From Candidatus Nomurabacteria bacterium (lineage in GTDB: Bacteria > Patescibacteriota > Minisyncoccia > Phycocordibacterales > UBA9973), in contig CAIOXK010000002.1 of NCBI GenBank assembly GCA_903862255.1, forward strand, positions 1 to 33,951: a stretch of DNA of 33,951 bases. The letters run 5' to 3'. The position numbers and the translations under genes were made by a program. Shown one piece after another: positions 1-8,584 of the stretch. Position 1 is the first letter of the stretch. Every line of letters begins with the position of its first letter. Under the pieces are notes generated by a model. It was not told where the DNA came from, did not search any database, and worked only from the letters and a program-made list of their open reading frames with translations.

Positions 1-608
1 GTAGATTCGATTGCCGCTGATGCCCCACTGAGTACCAGTGCATCACTTGTTAGTACGGGAATTTGATTGCCTGATGCAGACTGTGCGGGAGTAAACCCCC
101 CAACAGTTGCTGAGTTGATTGCATAACCAGAAGACACGAGACGCTGACGAGGAGTAAGTGTTTCGAATGTTGCACCACTACATGAACCTGATACCTGCGC
201 ACCAACTTGCACATCTACGAATACAGAATCATTATCTTGAAAATTGTAATCCAACGTATCCCCACCCGCAGAAGTGTCACCGATATTTGCATCAAACACA
301 CCCTCACGTACAGGGAGAGTCATTGTTGACGGAGTACTTGCTGGCCATAATTTTGCCCCGCCAGTAGAAGCATCGTATAGAGAAAATTTGAAACAGTAAT
401 TTGTACCACTAGTACCGCCTAAAAGATTATTAGAACTATCGAGTAAGCGACCCTGGAAATTAATTACCTTTGGTACACCAGTAGCCGCAAATACTTGTCC
501 GAAAATAAGAATACCAATTGTTAAAACTACCACAGCAAAAACATGTACACGAGTAGATCGGATACGAGAAAAGAGCTGACTCAAGTTTTTTCGAGATAAC
601 AATTTCAT
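1..608 (-). CDS. Secreted/surface protein, partial (C-terminus beyond window edge); N-terminal signal/TM segment then '[18 protein letters not shown]...' region
   Basis: Open minus frame from ATG at 608 ([61 protein letters not shown]...) to position 1 with no stop; not in the ORF track because it is truncated. Confidence 0.8.
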   Translation of the reverse strand, partial: MKLLSRKNLSQLFSRIRSTRVHVFAVVVLTIGILIFGQVFAATGVPKVINFQGRLLDSSNNLLGGTSGTNYCFKFSLYDASTGGAKLWPASTPSTMTLPVREGVFDANIGDTSAGGDTLDYNFQDNDSVFVDVQVGAQVSGSCSGATFETLTPRQRLVSSGYAINSATVGGFTPAQSASGNQIPVLTSDALVLSGASAAIES

Positions 609-657
609 TGGTGCAAACGCACTGAAATTATATCATTTTTTTAGATGCAAATCATTA

Positions 658-1773
658 CTAATCCACAGTATTTTTGGAATTTTTTCGTCGGGGTTCACGA
701 GTTTCAAGAAGAGCATTCCGCAATTCTTTTTTTAGTACTGTATTTCTATACATCAGATATCCTGTCACTATTCCAATCAATGCAAGTGCGAGCAATAATG
801 AAATTTTTAGTGCCACAATTGCCATAATAATGGTCATCAAGTTGAACCAGAGAGAATTCTTTACAGCAAGATGTAATGGTTCAGTACTCTTATGATCAGC
901 TGAAGTTGCTATCAATGTATACGTACTACCCTGAGTTACTTTTTCATCAGATACAAAAGTAAATGTTCCTGCAGGTGTGGTCAATAGTGGTGACTGAACA
1001 ACTGTCGTAGTGCCGTCTTGTAGAGCGTGAGTAAATGTAAGCGTTATCAGACTACTTGGTGCAGAAGTACCCTTCACCACTACGAAATTACCTGGCAACA
1101 ACGGACTTTCATAGTCAGTAAATAGCGGAGTATTACTGTCTGTAGCAGTAGAAAACACTGGCACAGCAGGTGTTATAGCTGCAGCAGGTGTCTCAGTCGC
1201 AGGAGTAGTTGTCTTAGCTGTCTGAGGTGCAACTGCTGGTGTCGCTGAGGCGGCAGTATTTCCTTGACCAATAGTAAACGATGCCCCACTTGTACCAGAA
1301 AGTACATTAGTACCTTGTCCATCATTGAGCAACACCGATGAGCTACCTTGAGAAATAGAAATAGTACCTGTACCAGCAGCTTTTGCTTTAAAAGTAAGCG
1401 TAACGACAGTTCCTGATGAACCGCTATATCCATTCAAGATCACTCCTTGAAATGATGCACTACCAGAGGAATTCGAGTAACTAGGATTTTGCGCCCACAA
1501 TGTCACGACACCACTTTTTGAAATACCAGTAAGCGTAAGAGTGTCACTAGAAAAAGATACCGTCCCCGAAACAGCGTTGACTGACTGTCCTCCACTGCCG
1601 ACAAGCACTCGTGCAGTAAAAGTCTTCCCTACAGCGATTGTGCCACTAGAAGGACTGATGCTTAATGTCGCCGCATGTGCCTGTGCAGAGAAAATAAATA
1701 TAAAAGTAAAAATGCTAACTGCCAGTACTTTATACTGAGTTTTTATTGTGTCGAGTTTTTTTATAATTGACAT
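658..1773 (-). CDS. Cohesin-domain-like surface protein with signal peptide and C-terminal TM anchor
   Basis: 371 aa; signal peptide ending AQAHA; 'LSISPSSGTIAVGKTFTARVLVGSGGQSVNAVSGTVSFSSDTLTLTGI...' cohesin-like pattern; Pro/Ala/Thr linker; C-terminal hydrophobic helix plus basic tail. Confidence 0.7.
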   Translation of the reverse strand: MSIIKKLDTIKTQYKVLAVSIFTFIFIFSAQAHAATLSISPSSGTIAVGKTFTARVLVGSGGQSVNAVSGTVSFSSDTLTLTGISKSGVVTLWAQNPSYSNSSGSASFQGVILNGYSGSSGTVVTLTFKAKAAGTGTISISQGSSSVLLNDGQGTNVLSGTSGASFTIGQGNTAASATPAVAPQTAKTTTPATETPAAAITPAVPVFSTATDSNTPLFTDYESPLLPGNFVVVKGTSAPSSLITLTFTHALQDGTTTVVQSPLLTTPAGTFTFVSDEKVTQGSTYTLIATSADHKSTEPLHLAVKNSLWFNLMTIIMAIVALKISLLLALALIGIVTGYLMYRNTVLKKELRNALLETREPRRKNSKNTVD

Positions 1774-2614
1774 ATAAAATAATAAGTGTAATGAGTATCA
1801 ATATAACAATAACAGTTGTTGATGTCTGTGATGATAGTGGTGCAATAGTTATCGTTGCAACATTTCCTGCGACATCGTACGCATGCAACAAAAGTATACT
1901 CTTTCTTGATTGATCGTGCAGTAGATATGGACTCTCAATTGTGGACAAATCATTATCACCTTCTTGCAGTGTGACATGATCAATGCCAGATTCTTTATCA
2001 ATCGCAGTGAAAACAAGTACTGCGTGACCATCATATAAATTTTTGTCATTCACAATCGAAGCAGAAAGTGTTGGTGCAATTGTATCCGGAGTAGTGTAGA
2101 CGGAAGGTGCAACTGAAGTTGTTATAGGAAATGTAGTACTAGTATCAGATAATTTTTCAACAGTGCCCTTACCATCAGTATCAGTAACAGTAATATTGGT
2201 AGTTGAAATCGCAGCGACACCGGCTGATTTTCCTACAAACACTAGTCGTACAATTTCTGCTGGTAATTTAGCAGACTGATCAAAAGGATTGATGAGTCCG
2301 TCGAAACCACCAGGAATAATACCTGAAAATATAACACTATTTCCTTTCACAACAGGCTGATCGATCCACAACGTAATATTGGAAGTGCCAGTCTCTGCGC
2401 GTACAAATGACAATGTATCTGATGAAAAAGTAACAGCTCCTTGAACACCGTTAATTGATACCCCTTTTGTATCGACAACAATATCAACATAAAACTGTTG
2501 CTGCTGTGCAACACTTTGTGGTGCGTGAATAACCGTAGCGTGCGGTATATCTTTACCAAAAACACTCAGCGGAAGTAGTACGATTATTAAAAATGTATAA
2601 AAAAGTTTTTTCAT
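1730..2614 (-). CDS. Second cohesin-domain-like protein with signal peptide and C-terminal TM anchor
   Basis: 294 aa; 'ATVIHAPQSVAQQQQFYVDIVVDTKGVSINGVQGAVTFSSDTLSFVRAE...' resembles the cohesin region of the next gene; terminal TM 'VIVILILITLIILYVNYKK'. Confidence 0.7.
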   Translation of the reverse strand: MKKLFYTFLIIVLLPLSVFGKDIPHATVIHAPQSVAQQQQFYVDIVVDTKGVSINGVQGAVTFSSDTLSFVRAETGTSNITLWIDQPVVKGNSVIFSGIIPGGFDGLINPFDQSAKLPAEIVRLVFVGKSAGVAAISTTNITVTDTDGKGTVEKLSDTSTTFPITTSVAPSVYTTPDTIAPTLSASIVNDKNLYDGHAVLVFTAIDKESGIDHVTLQEGDNDLSTIESPYLLHDQSRKSILLLHAYDVAGNVATITIAPLSSQTSTTVIVILILITLIILYVNYKKTRHNKNSV

Positions 2615-2616
2615 AA

Positions 2617-3603
2617 TTATCCTGTCCAGTGATATGCCAAAATACTAAAATCGACAATGTTAATCTTGCCGTCATTGTTTAAATCAACATTCGCTGGCGG
2701 AGTGCCTCCTTTTTTATACCAAAATGCCATAACAGAAAAGTCCACGAGGTTAACTTTATTATCACAGTTAATATCACCAACTGATGCAGCACAGCCAGTT
2801 GGCTTAGCTTTATTTTCTGTCGACACCACAAATGGTACCGGATCAGTTTGGGCACTTACTTTATCATCCATCAATGATCGTGATTGTGCATTGTGGCCTC
2901 CGTACTCCAACGGAGTAGTATCAAAATTATATAAATATGCACCAGTCGGACCAGCGGTTGTGCTTACAAGATGCTCACTGTCTGAGTGTACAGAAATATT
3001 AACCTTACTGTTTGGTACAGCAAAACCAAAAATTGCTTCGTTATCACCTCTCTTTACTTCTGCCTTATCCACGTCAATAGTTGGTGCGAGGATAATACCG
3101 CCAATATTAACCGCGGCACCAGTAGTTACATACACTGGGAAAGAAAAGCTAACGGAGTGGTGACCGTCTTGGTCTGTTGTGTAAACAGAAAACGTATAAT
3201 TACCTTGAACTAAACCTGTTAATGATGCAGAAAAATTAGCATTTGGATCTGCGGTAGTAGTAATAACAGTTGCACCGTCTTGCAGAATAACTACCTTAGA
3301 AGACGGATATCCCATACCGGAGAAATTCACAGTGGTGGGCATTCCATTAGTTGCTGTAGTTGTTGAACTTGAACTAGAACTGCTACCGCCAGCACCTCCT
3401 CCTCCACCACCCCCACCTCCAGCTGGAGGTGTAGTTGTACCTCCACCTGGCGGAGTAGCTGGAGTACCTCCAACCTGAGCAGTAATAAAAACATTACTAG
3501 AAGTTGTAACGTGAATCGTTGCATGTACAATTGTTCGAACAAGAAGTACCGCAACAATTATTACCAAAGATATGCTGAGTATGTGACTACGAAATGTGTT
3601 CAT
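2617..3603 (-). CDS. Dockerin type I domain-containing surface protein
   Basis: 328 aa; C-terminal duplicated Ca-binding F-hand repeats 'GDINCDNKVNLVDFSVMAFWY' and 'VDLNNDGKINIVDFSILAYHW'; N-terminal TM; poly-Gly/poly-Ser linker. Confidence 0.85.
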   Translation of the reverse strand: MNTFRSHILSISLVIIVAVLLVRTIVHATIHVTTSSNVFITAQVGGTPATPPGGGTTTPPAGGGGGGGGGAGGSSSSSSSTTTATNGMPTTVNFSGMGYPSSKVVILQDGATVITTTADPNANFSASLTGLVQGNYTFSVYTTDQDGHHSVSFSFPVYVTTGAAVNIGGIILAPTIDVDKAEVKRGDNEAIFGFAVPNSKVNISVHSDSEHLVSTTAGPTGAYLYNFDTTPLEYGGHNAQSRSLMDDKVSAQTDPVPFVVSTENKAKPTGCAASVGDINCDNKVNLVDFSVMAFWYKKGGTPPANVDLNNDGKINIVDFSILAYHWTG

Positions 3604-4624
3604 CGTGGCGCCCCATACTTTGCTGAGCCTTACCTATAATATAAGCGTTATATCGAGATATGATATTCTTGCCGGCCCACCATAAGATACTAATACTTAC
3701 CAACAAGCAAATTGCGAGCTGCCAAGGTAACACAAAAAACCATACTGTCTTCTTTGCATGCAATCCTTGTGTACCATATGACAAATCAATATGAGCACTA
3801 TAAAGACCGATAGCAAAATTTTGCCATTGGTATTGCACTGTATTAAAAAACCCTTGTATTGGTAATTGCTCTCGGTGCTCTAACCATGACAAGGTGAATT
3901 GACGAGTACTACCTGGGAGAATATTCCCCTGAGCAGTGTTAGCATCAAATTTTGTGGCTGGAATAAAAAGCGTGTCACGAATAGTAACCGTACCGGTTGG
4001 CTCAACACGGTCGGCACCATCATTACGGAATTTATATCGAAGTTCTACAGGCAACGTATTATAGAAAAAACTGTGACCATTTCTGTCAAATTGTGTAATG
4101 CCACCTGATTCAGTAATATCTCCATTTACTCGCAACAAAATAAGAATACCTACTTTTGCACCAATTGATACTTGCCCAGTATCTGATGAAGGAGGCGTTG
4201 TACTCCAAAAAATTGAAGCAAAGTATCCTCCAGCGTCTGCATCCTTTGGAACGACAATAGTGTACGGCACCTTTATTATTTTGCCTGGAGCTATTGTTAT
4301 TTGAGAAGGAATTACATTAAGCCATGTATCAAGACCTGTTTTTTCAGCACTAAATGCAGGTGTACCTGTTTCTCCTTGCGCACTAAAGTTTTCGTATGAG
4401 ACATAAAATGTCTGCGTAGTACTTTGTTCGTTGATGAGCGTAAATTCACCACCAATAGTTGCACCAGGATCCCCTGCCAATTCAATACGCGCAGGCGATA
4501 CTGTTAATGCAGAAGCAGTTTTCGATGTAACAAAAAAGAAAACAAAAAAAGCCATCACGCTTAGCACTACTGCGAGTGATGTCTTTTTTGCATTTTTCTT
4601 ACTAGAAATTAGCTGTCGCAACAT
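3587..4624 (-). CDS. DUF916 / WxL-interacting-protein-like membrane protein
   Basis: 345 aa; N-terminal TM, 'LTVSPARIELAGDPGATIGGEFTLINEQSTTQTFYVSYENF...' and 'IAPGKIIKVPYTIVVPKDADAGGYFASIFW', C-terminal TM 'WFFVLPWQLAICLLVSISILWW'. Confidence 0.65.
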   Translation of the reverse strand: MLRQLISSKKNAKKTSLAVVLSVMAFFVFFFVTSKTASALTVSPARIELAGDPGATIGGEFTLINEQSTTQTFYVSYENFSAQGETGTPAFSAEKTGLDTWLNVIPSQITIAPGKIIKVPYTIVVPKDADAGGYFASIFWSTTPPSSDTGQVSIGAKVGILILLRVNGDITESGGITQFDRNGHSFFYNTLPVELRYKFRNDGADRVEPTGTVTIRDTLFIPATKFDANTAQGNILPGSTRQFTLSWLEHREQLPIQGFFNTVQYQWQNFAIGLYSAHIDLSYGTQGLHAKKTVWFFVLPWQLAICLLVSISILWWAGKNIISRYNAYIIGKAQQSMGRHDEHIS

Positions 4625-5657
4625 AGGTCAATGTTGTTGTATAACTTCCCGCTTCTGTAAGAGCGGCAATGTTTGCAGCATAGTTAACGTTATAAACAGA
4701 TGATGAAGATGCTCCTGATGTACTTGCAAATCCTTGTGAAGTTAATGGAGCAGTACCAAAACCGTAATTACCTGCAGAACCATTGAATGGAGCAGCTATT
4801 GTACCGCTACCACTTGCAAGGTTTGCTCGAATACCAAATTGTTCACTACCAGGGACAAGTGCAGCAGCTGACGCGCCAGGAATTGCTGTAATTGTATTTA
4901 CACCAGAAGTAAGTGTTGCACCTGACACAGCAAGACTGTATCCAGTACTTGCATTAGTAGAAGCAGATAATGTATGAGCATTGGTTGGTTCTGAGTTTGC
5001 ACCAAGACTATCGCTCGTTGCAAAACGACTATTAGCAGTAGTTAGCGAACCGAAACCAATAGAGTTATTTGAGATTGAAAATGAAAGGCTTTGATCCACT
5101 GTTGCAGTAACTGCAACCTGACTGTTGGTCAAAATAGGAACAGTGATAGTCCCTGTTGCACCATTAGCGTTCAAGCTAATACTGTAATTTGTTGCACTAC
5201 TTGGGTTAACTGAATTAGTTTGATCGTACGTAATAATTACCTTGTCGTTTGCAGCCAGTGCTGCTGTACCAACACCATCAGTAGGTGCAGTTAATGTCAA
5301 AATAACATTATTAGAACCAGAAAACGCAGCCCCCCATGCTGATCCGGTAGCACTAGCTGCAAGTGTTTCAGTATTTTCCGCACCGGTTGAAGCACCGTGG
5401 CTCATAGTTACAGTAGAAATAGTCTTTGAGGTGAAATTAAACCCTGTTGGAAATGTAACAATAATGGTTTGAGCAGCTGCACTTACAGCTGTCGGGGTAG
5501 TGAATTTAATCAAATGACTTGAGTTCGCACTGATAGTTTGATTCGACATTGTATCTGACATTGCAGACAATGATGCGGCATGCGCAATAAAAATTGCGCC
5601 AGGTAATGCGAGTACAAGACTAGTAATGATAGCAATTGAGACGAATTTCTTAAACAT
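4602..5657 (-). CDS. Secreted protein with WxL-like C-terminal domain
   Basis: 351 aa; signal peptide; C-terminal half 'VDQSLSFSISNNSIGFGSLTTANSRFATS...STGYSLAVSGATL...AGSYTTTLTYVATANF', homologous to the C-terminus of the neighbouring 5713..6699 protein. Confidence 0.65.
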   Translation of the reverse strand: MFKKFVSIAIITSLVLALPGAIFIAHAASLSAMSDTMSNQTISANSSHLIKFTTPTAVSAAAQTIIVTFPTGFNFTSKTISTVTMSHGASTGAENTETLAASATGSAWGAAFSGSNNVILTLTAPTDGVGTAALAANDKVIITYDQTNSVNPSSATNYSISLNANGATGTITVPILTNSQVAVTATVDQSLSFSISNNSIGFGSLTTANSRFATSDSLGANSEPTNAHTLSASTNASTGYSLAVSGATLTSGVNTITAIPGASAAALVPGSEQFGIRANLASGSGTIAAPFNGSAGNYGFGTAPLTSQGFASTSGASSSSVYNVNYAANIAALTEAGSYTTTLTYVATANF

Positions 5658-5712
5658 ATATTCGTATTATATACACAATGATTTGATTAAACAATCAAGT
5701 TCTGTTGAAAAA

Positions 5713-6699
5713 CTAATAGTTGGCAGTAATTGCATAATTCAATGTAGTGGAATATGCCCCAGCTGGTGCCAATGTTGCTGCGTTGGCAATATAATATGCA
5801 TCAAGCGTAGCTGTTGCTGTTGGCCCAGATGTGTTTGCGATTGCAGCCAGTGTATTTGCTGCGAAATTCCAGTTTTGTGCAGACTGATCATAACTTGTCG
5901 GTACCGATGCTATCCCCTCACTTAATAATGATAGTGCAAACTGATTAGTCCCAGGACTACCAGTCGCCGAACCTGATATTGTTGCAGGAGGGATAGTATG
6001 ACCATTAGAATCAAGTGTTGACCCACTATAAATAATAGTGTACCCCGTACTAGCATTACTTGCTGCAGCGATAGTATGCGCTGGCGTTACAGTATTTGTA
6101 CCAGCTGTTGTTGTCGCATACCGTGGACCACTAGCACTGAGCGGGCCAAACGATATCGCATTTGCAGAAACAAAAAACGATAGTGTTTCTTGTACCGTTA
6201 CTGTTACTTCATTTGAGGTTGCAATAATATTACCAAAAGCATCAAGTGTCTGAAGTACAAAAAAATAATCTCCTGGTATTTGATTGCTATAGCTATAAGT
6301 AACTACATTCCCTACTGATATAAAGGTATATGGGCCGCCACTGACTGTTGCAATACCTAGATTGTATCCAGAAATTGCATAGCCATCAGCCACGGTTGTT
6401 GCACTCCAATCCAACACTATTGTTGAACCTGTTACTGTTGGAGTGAGCTGTCCTGATGTAACTTCTGGATATTGCAAAAAGCCATCCCTACCGACAAAAT
6501 TTGTTGAACTGCCTGCATTGCCAGAACTATTTGTATTACCAGCAGAATACAATTTGAAACTACCACTTGATTGATATCCGCCACCAGTACCAATATTTGG
6601 ATCACGCACAATAAAATGCGTACTCGTTAAATCTTTTCCATAGACGATACTTCCTCCAATTGAAAACAATACCATCAGACCAATAATGATCTTATTCAT
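5713..6699 (-). CDS. Secreted protein with FN3-like region and WxL-like C-terminal domain
   Basis: 328 aa; signal peptide; 'VQETLSFFVSANAISFGPLSASGPRYATT...STGYTIIYSGSTL...AGAYSTTLNYAITANY'. Confidence 0.65.
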   Translation of the reverse strand: MNKIIIGLMVLFSIGGSIVYGKDLTSTHFIVRDPNIGTGGGYQSSGSFKLYSAGNTNSSGNAGSSTNFVGRDGFLQYPEVTSGQLTPTVTGSTIVLDWSATTVADGYAISGYNLGIATVSGGPYTFISVGNVVTYSYSNQIPGDYFFVLQTLDAFGNIIATSNEVTVTVQETLSFFVSANAISFGPLSASGPRYATTTAGTNTVTPAHTIAAASNASTGYTIIYSGSTLDSNGHTIPPATISGSATGSPGTNQFALSLLSEGIASVPTSYDQSAQNWNFAANTLAAIANTSGPTATATLDAYYIANAATLAPAGAYSTTLNYAITANY

Positions 6700-6727
6700 G
6701 TATTGTATTGTAGCAAATATTTACCGC

Positions 6728-8581
6728 TTAACGGATAGTCATACCAGAATGTTCAGTAATAGCTGCTACTACTATTTGAAATTGTTTTTCAACTTCTTCA
6801 TCGGTCAGTGTTTTTTCACTTGATTGAAATACAAATCGATATGCCACACTAGTCTTCCCTTCTTTGCTAAAGGTATCAAACAATACAGGGGGGCGTGCAC
6901 AATACTTTTCAGCAAATTCATACACTATTTTTTCTAGTACGTTTTTCTCAGTGTCGCCGTTTACCCATACCGCAATATCTCTAACAATAAATGGATACAG
7001 TGACCAGGCCTTAAACGTATTGGTCCCCACATGTGCGCTGCTTAGCAGCGCACATGTGGTAACGTCAATTTCAGCCAACTCATCTTTGTGTGCCTCGTAG
7101 TATTCATCAACACTCGATTCATGTATTCCTGTTTTATCAGCAAGGGCAATATTTATCTGCTCCTGTGTATCGACTGGTCCTGACATAAAGACTGTACCAA
7201 TTTCAAACTCTTTTACCTCACTTACACCGAGCAGTGCAGCATTCAGACGATTCATTTCATAACTTTCTTTTAGGCCATCAGCAAGATTTGTGCGGAGTGC
7301 ACTTTTATCCTTCGGTCCGTGAGCAATCATAATATCCCCTTTTTTTCGGAAGCTGTATGTCATTACTTCTGAATATCCTTGTTCAATTAAATAGAATTTA
7401 ATGGTGCGAATTTTTTCATATTGCTCATTCAAAGAAACTGTTGGGGTGAATGGGATTGGTTGCGGATCAATAGTATCGTAGCCGATTACACGACCGAATT
7501 CTTCAGCCATATCATGAGCCCCAGTAATGTCGTGACGCCATAGTGGTACTGCTAGCGTATACATAGTACCTTCAACAGTACGTAAAGAAGCAACACTTTC
7601 ATAGGTATACCCATAGCGATCGAGCACTTTTACAATTTCAGTGTCTGTAATCGAAACCCCAAGGATTCGTTGAATATCTTGTGTGGTAAATGATATTGCT
7701 CGCTCGACTTGAGGCTGAGGATAATACTCGGCCATAGCAGTAACCGTTCCTCCGCCAAGCGTTTGAATAAGGGTTACTAATTGCGCCGCTGCATTTTCAA
7801 CTGTAAAAGGCGCGAGGTTATTTTCAAAACGTTTTGAAGCATCTGTTGCTAGCCCTAATGGACGAGAAGCTTTGCGCACACTGACTGGATCGAAATTAGC
7901 AATTTCCAATATAACTGACGTTGTTTCAGCTGTTACCTCAGCAGCCTTGCCTCCTTTCACTCCAGCAATTGCCAAAAGTTTTTCATTATCAGCAATAACA
8001 ATCATTCCTGCCTTTAATACCTTTTCTTGCTCTGAGGTGTTTGAAGGATCTTCTTTTCCTAGGACAGTAATAGTCTCTCCATCTCTTGCCTCGCGTACAA
8101 CAATCGGCCCAGATACTTTTGCAGCATCAAAAACATGTGTTGGCTGGCCAGTATCAAGCAAAATATAGTTTGTGGCATCAACAATATTATTAATAGAGCG
8201 CTGCCCTACTAGTTCTAACTTCTTAACTAGCCATGCTGGAGAAGGCCCAACCTTCAGGCCATCTATTTGTACAGCCTTATATCGAAGACAGCCTTTTGAT
8301 TCTACTTGCAGAGCAATAGGAATACTAACTGCTTCAAATTGGTACGCTTCTGTTTTGAAATTAAGACCAAGTAGTCCCGCAATCTCTCTCGCCATACCGT
8401 AATGACTCAGACAGTCACCAGCACGATCGGGCAAAATTTTGATATCAAAAATAGTATCAGTAGCAAGTACCTCTATATCTTCAACCTCAAAAGCGTGGAA
8501 AATAATTGTTTCCTTGAGAATTTCTGCAGAAGGCAGTGGATCTTCAATATGAGACTGTAACCAGTTGTATGAATATTTCAT
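6728..8581 (-). CDS. pheT: Phenylalanine--tRNA ligase beta subunit, short form
   Basis: 617 aa; 'MKYSYNWLQSHI', 'IKILPDRAGDCLSHYGMAREIAGLLGL', B5-like 'ISFTTQDIQRILGVSITDTEIVKVLDRYGY', FDX-ACB C-terminus 'WSLYPFIVRDIAVWV'. N-terminal B2/EMAP-type tRNA-binding region not seen. Confidence 0.93.
   Translation of the reverse strand: MKYSYNWLQSHIEDPLPSAEILKETIIFHAFEVEDIEVLATDTIFDIKILPDRAGDCLSHYGMAREIAGLLGLNFKTEAYQFEAVSIPIALQVESKGCLRYKAVQIDGLKVGPSPAWLVKKLELVGQRSINNIVDATNYILLDTGQPTHVFDAAKVSGPIVVREARDGETITVLGKEDPSNTSEQEKVLKAGMIVIADNEKLLAIAGVKGGKAAEVTAETTSVILEIANFDPVSVRKASRPLGLATDASKRFENNLAPFTVENAAAQLVTLIQTLGGGTVTAMAEYYPQPQVERAISFTTQDIQRILGVSITDTEIVKVLDRYGYTYESVASLRTVEGTMYTLAVPLWRHDITGAHDMAEEFGRVIGYDTIDPQPIPFTPTVSLNEQYEKIRTIKFYLIEQGYSEVMTYSFRKKGDIMIAHGPKDKSALRTNLADGLKESYEMNRLNAALLGVSEVKEFEIGTVFMSGPVDTQEQINIALADKTGIHESSVDEYYEAHKDELAEIDVTTCALLSSAHVGTNTFKAWSLYPFIVRDIAVWVNGDTEKNVLEKIVYEFAEKYCARPPVLFDTFSKEGKTSVAYRFVFQSSEKTLTDEEVEKQFQIVVAAITEHSGMTIR
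7027..7059. repeat. Palindromic element inside pheT
   Basis: CCACATGTGCGCTGCT-T-AGCAGCGCACATGTGG, 16 bp arms. Confidence 0.9.
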
Positions 8582-8584
8582 AAA

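Noticed and set aside
657-895. Plus-strand ORFs opposite the cohesin gene, and many similar 60-100 aa ORFs in the track
   Set aside because: Shadow frames of well-supported minus-strand genes with no promoter or protein-like signal.
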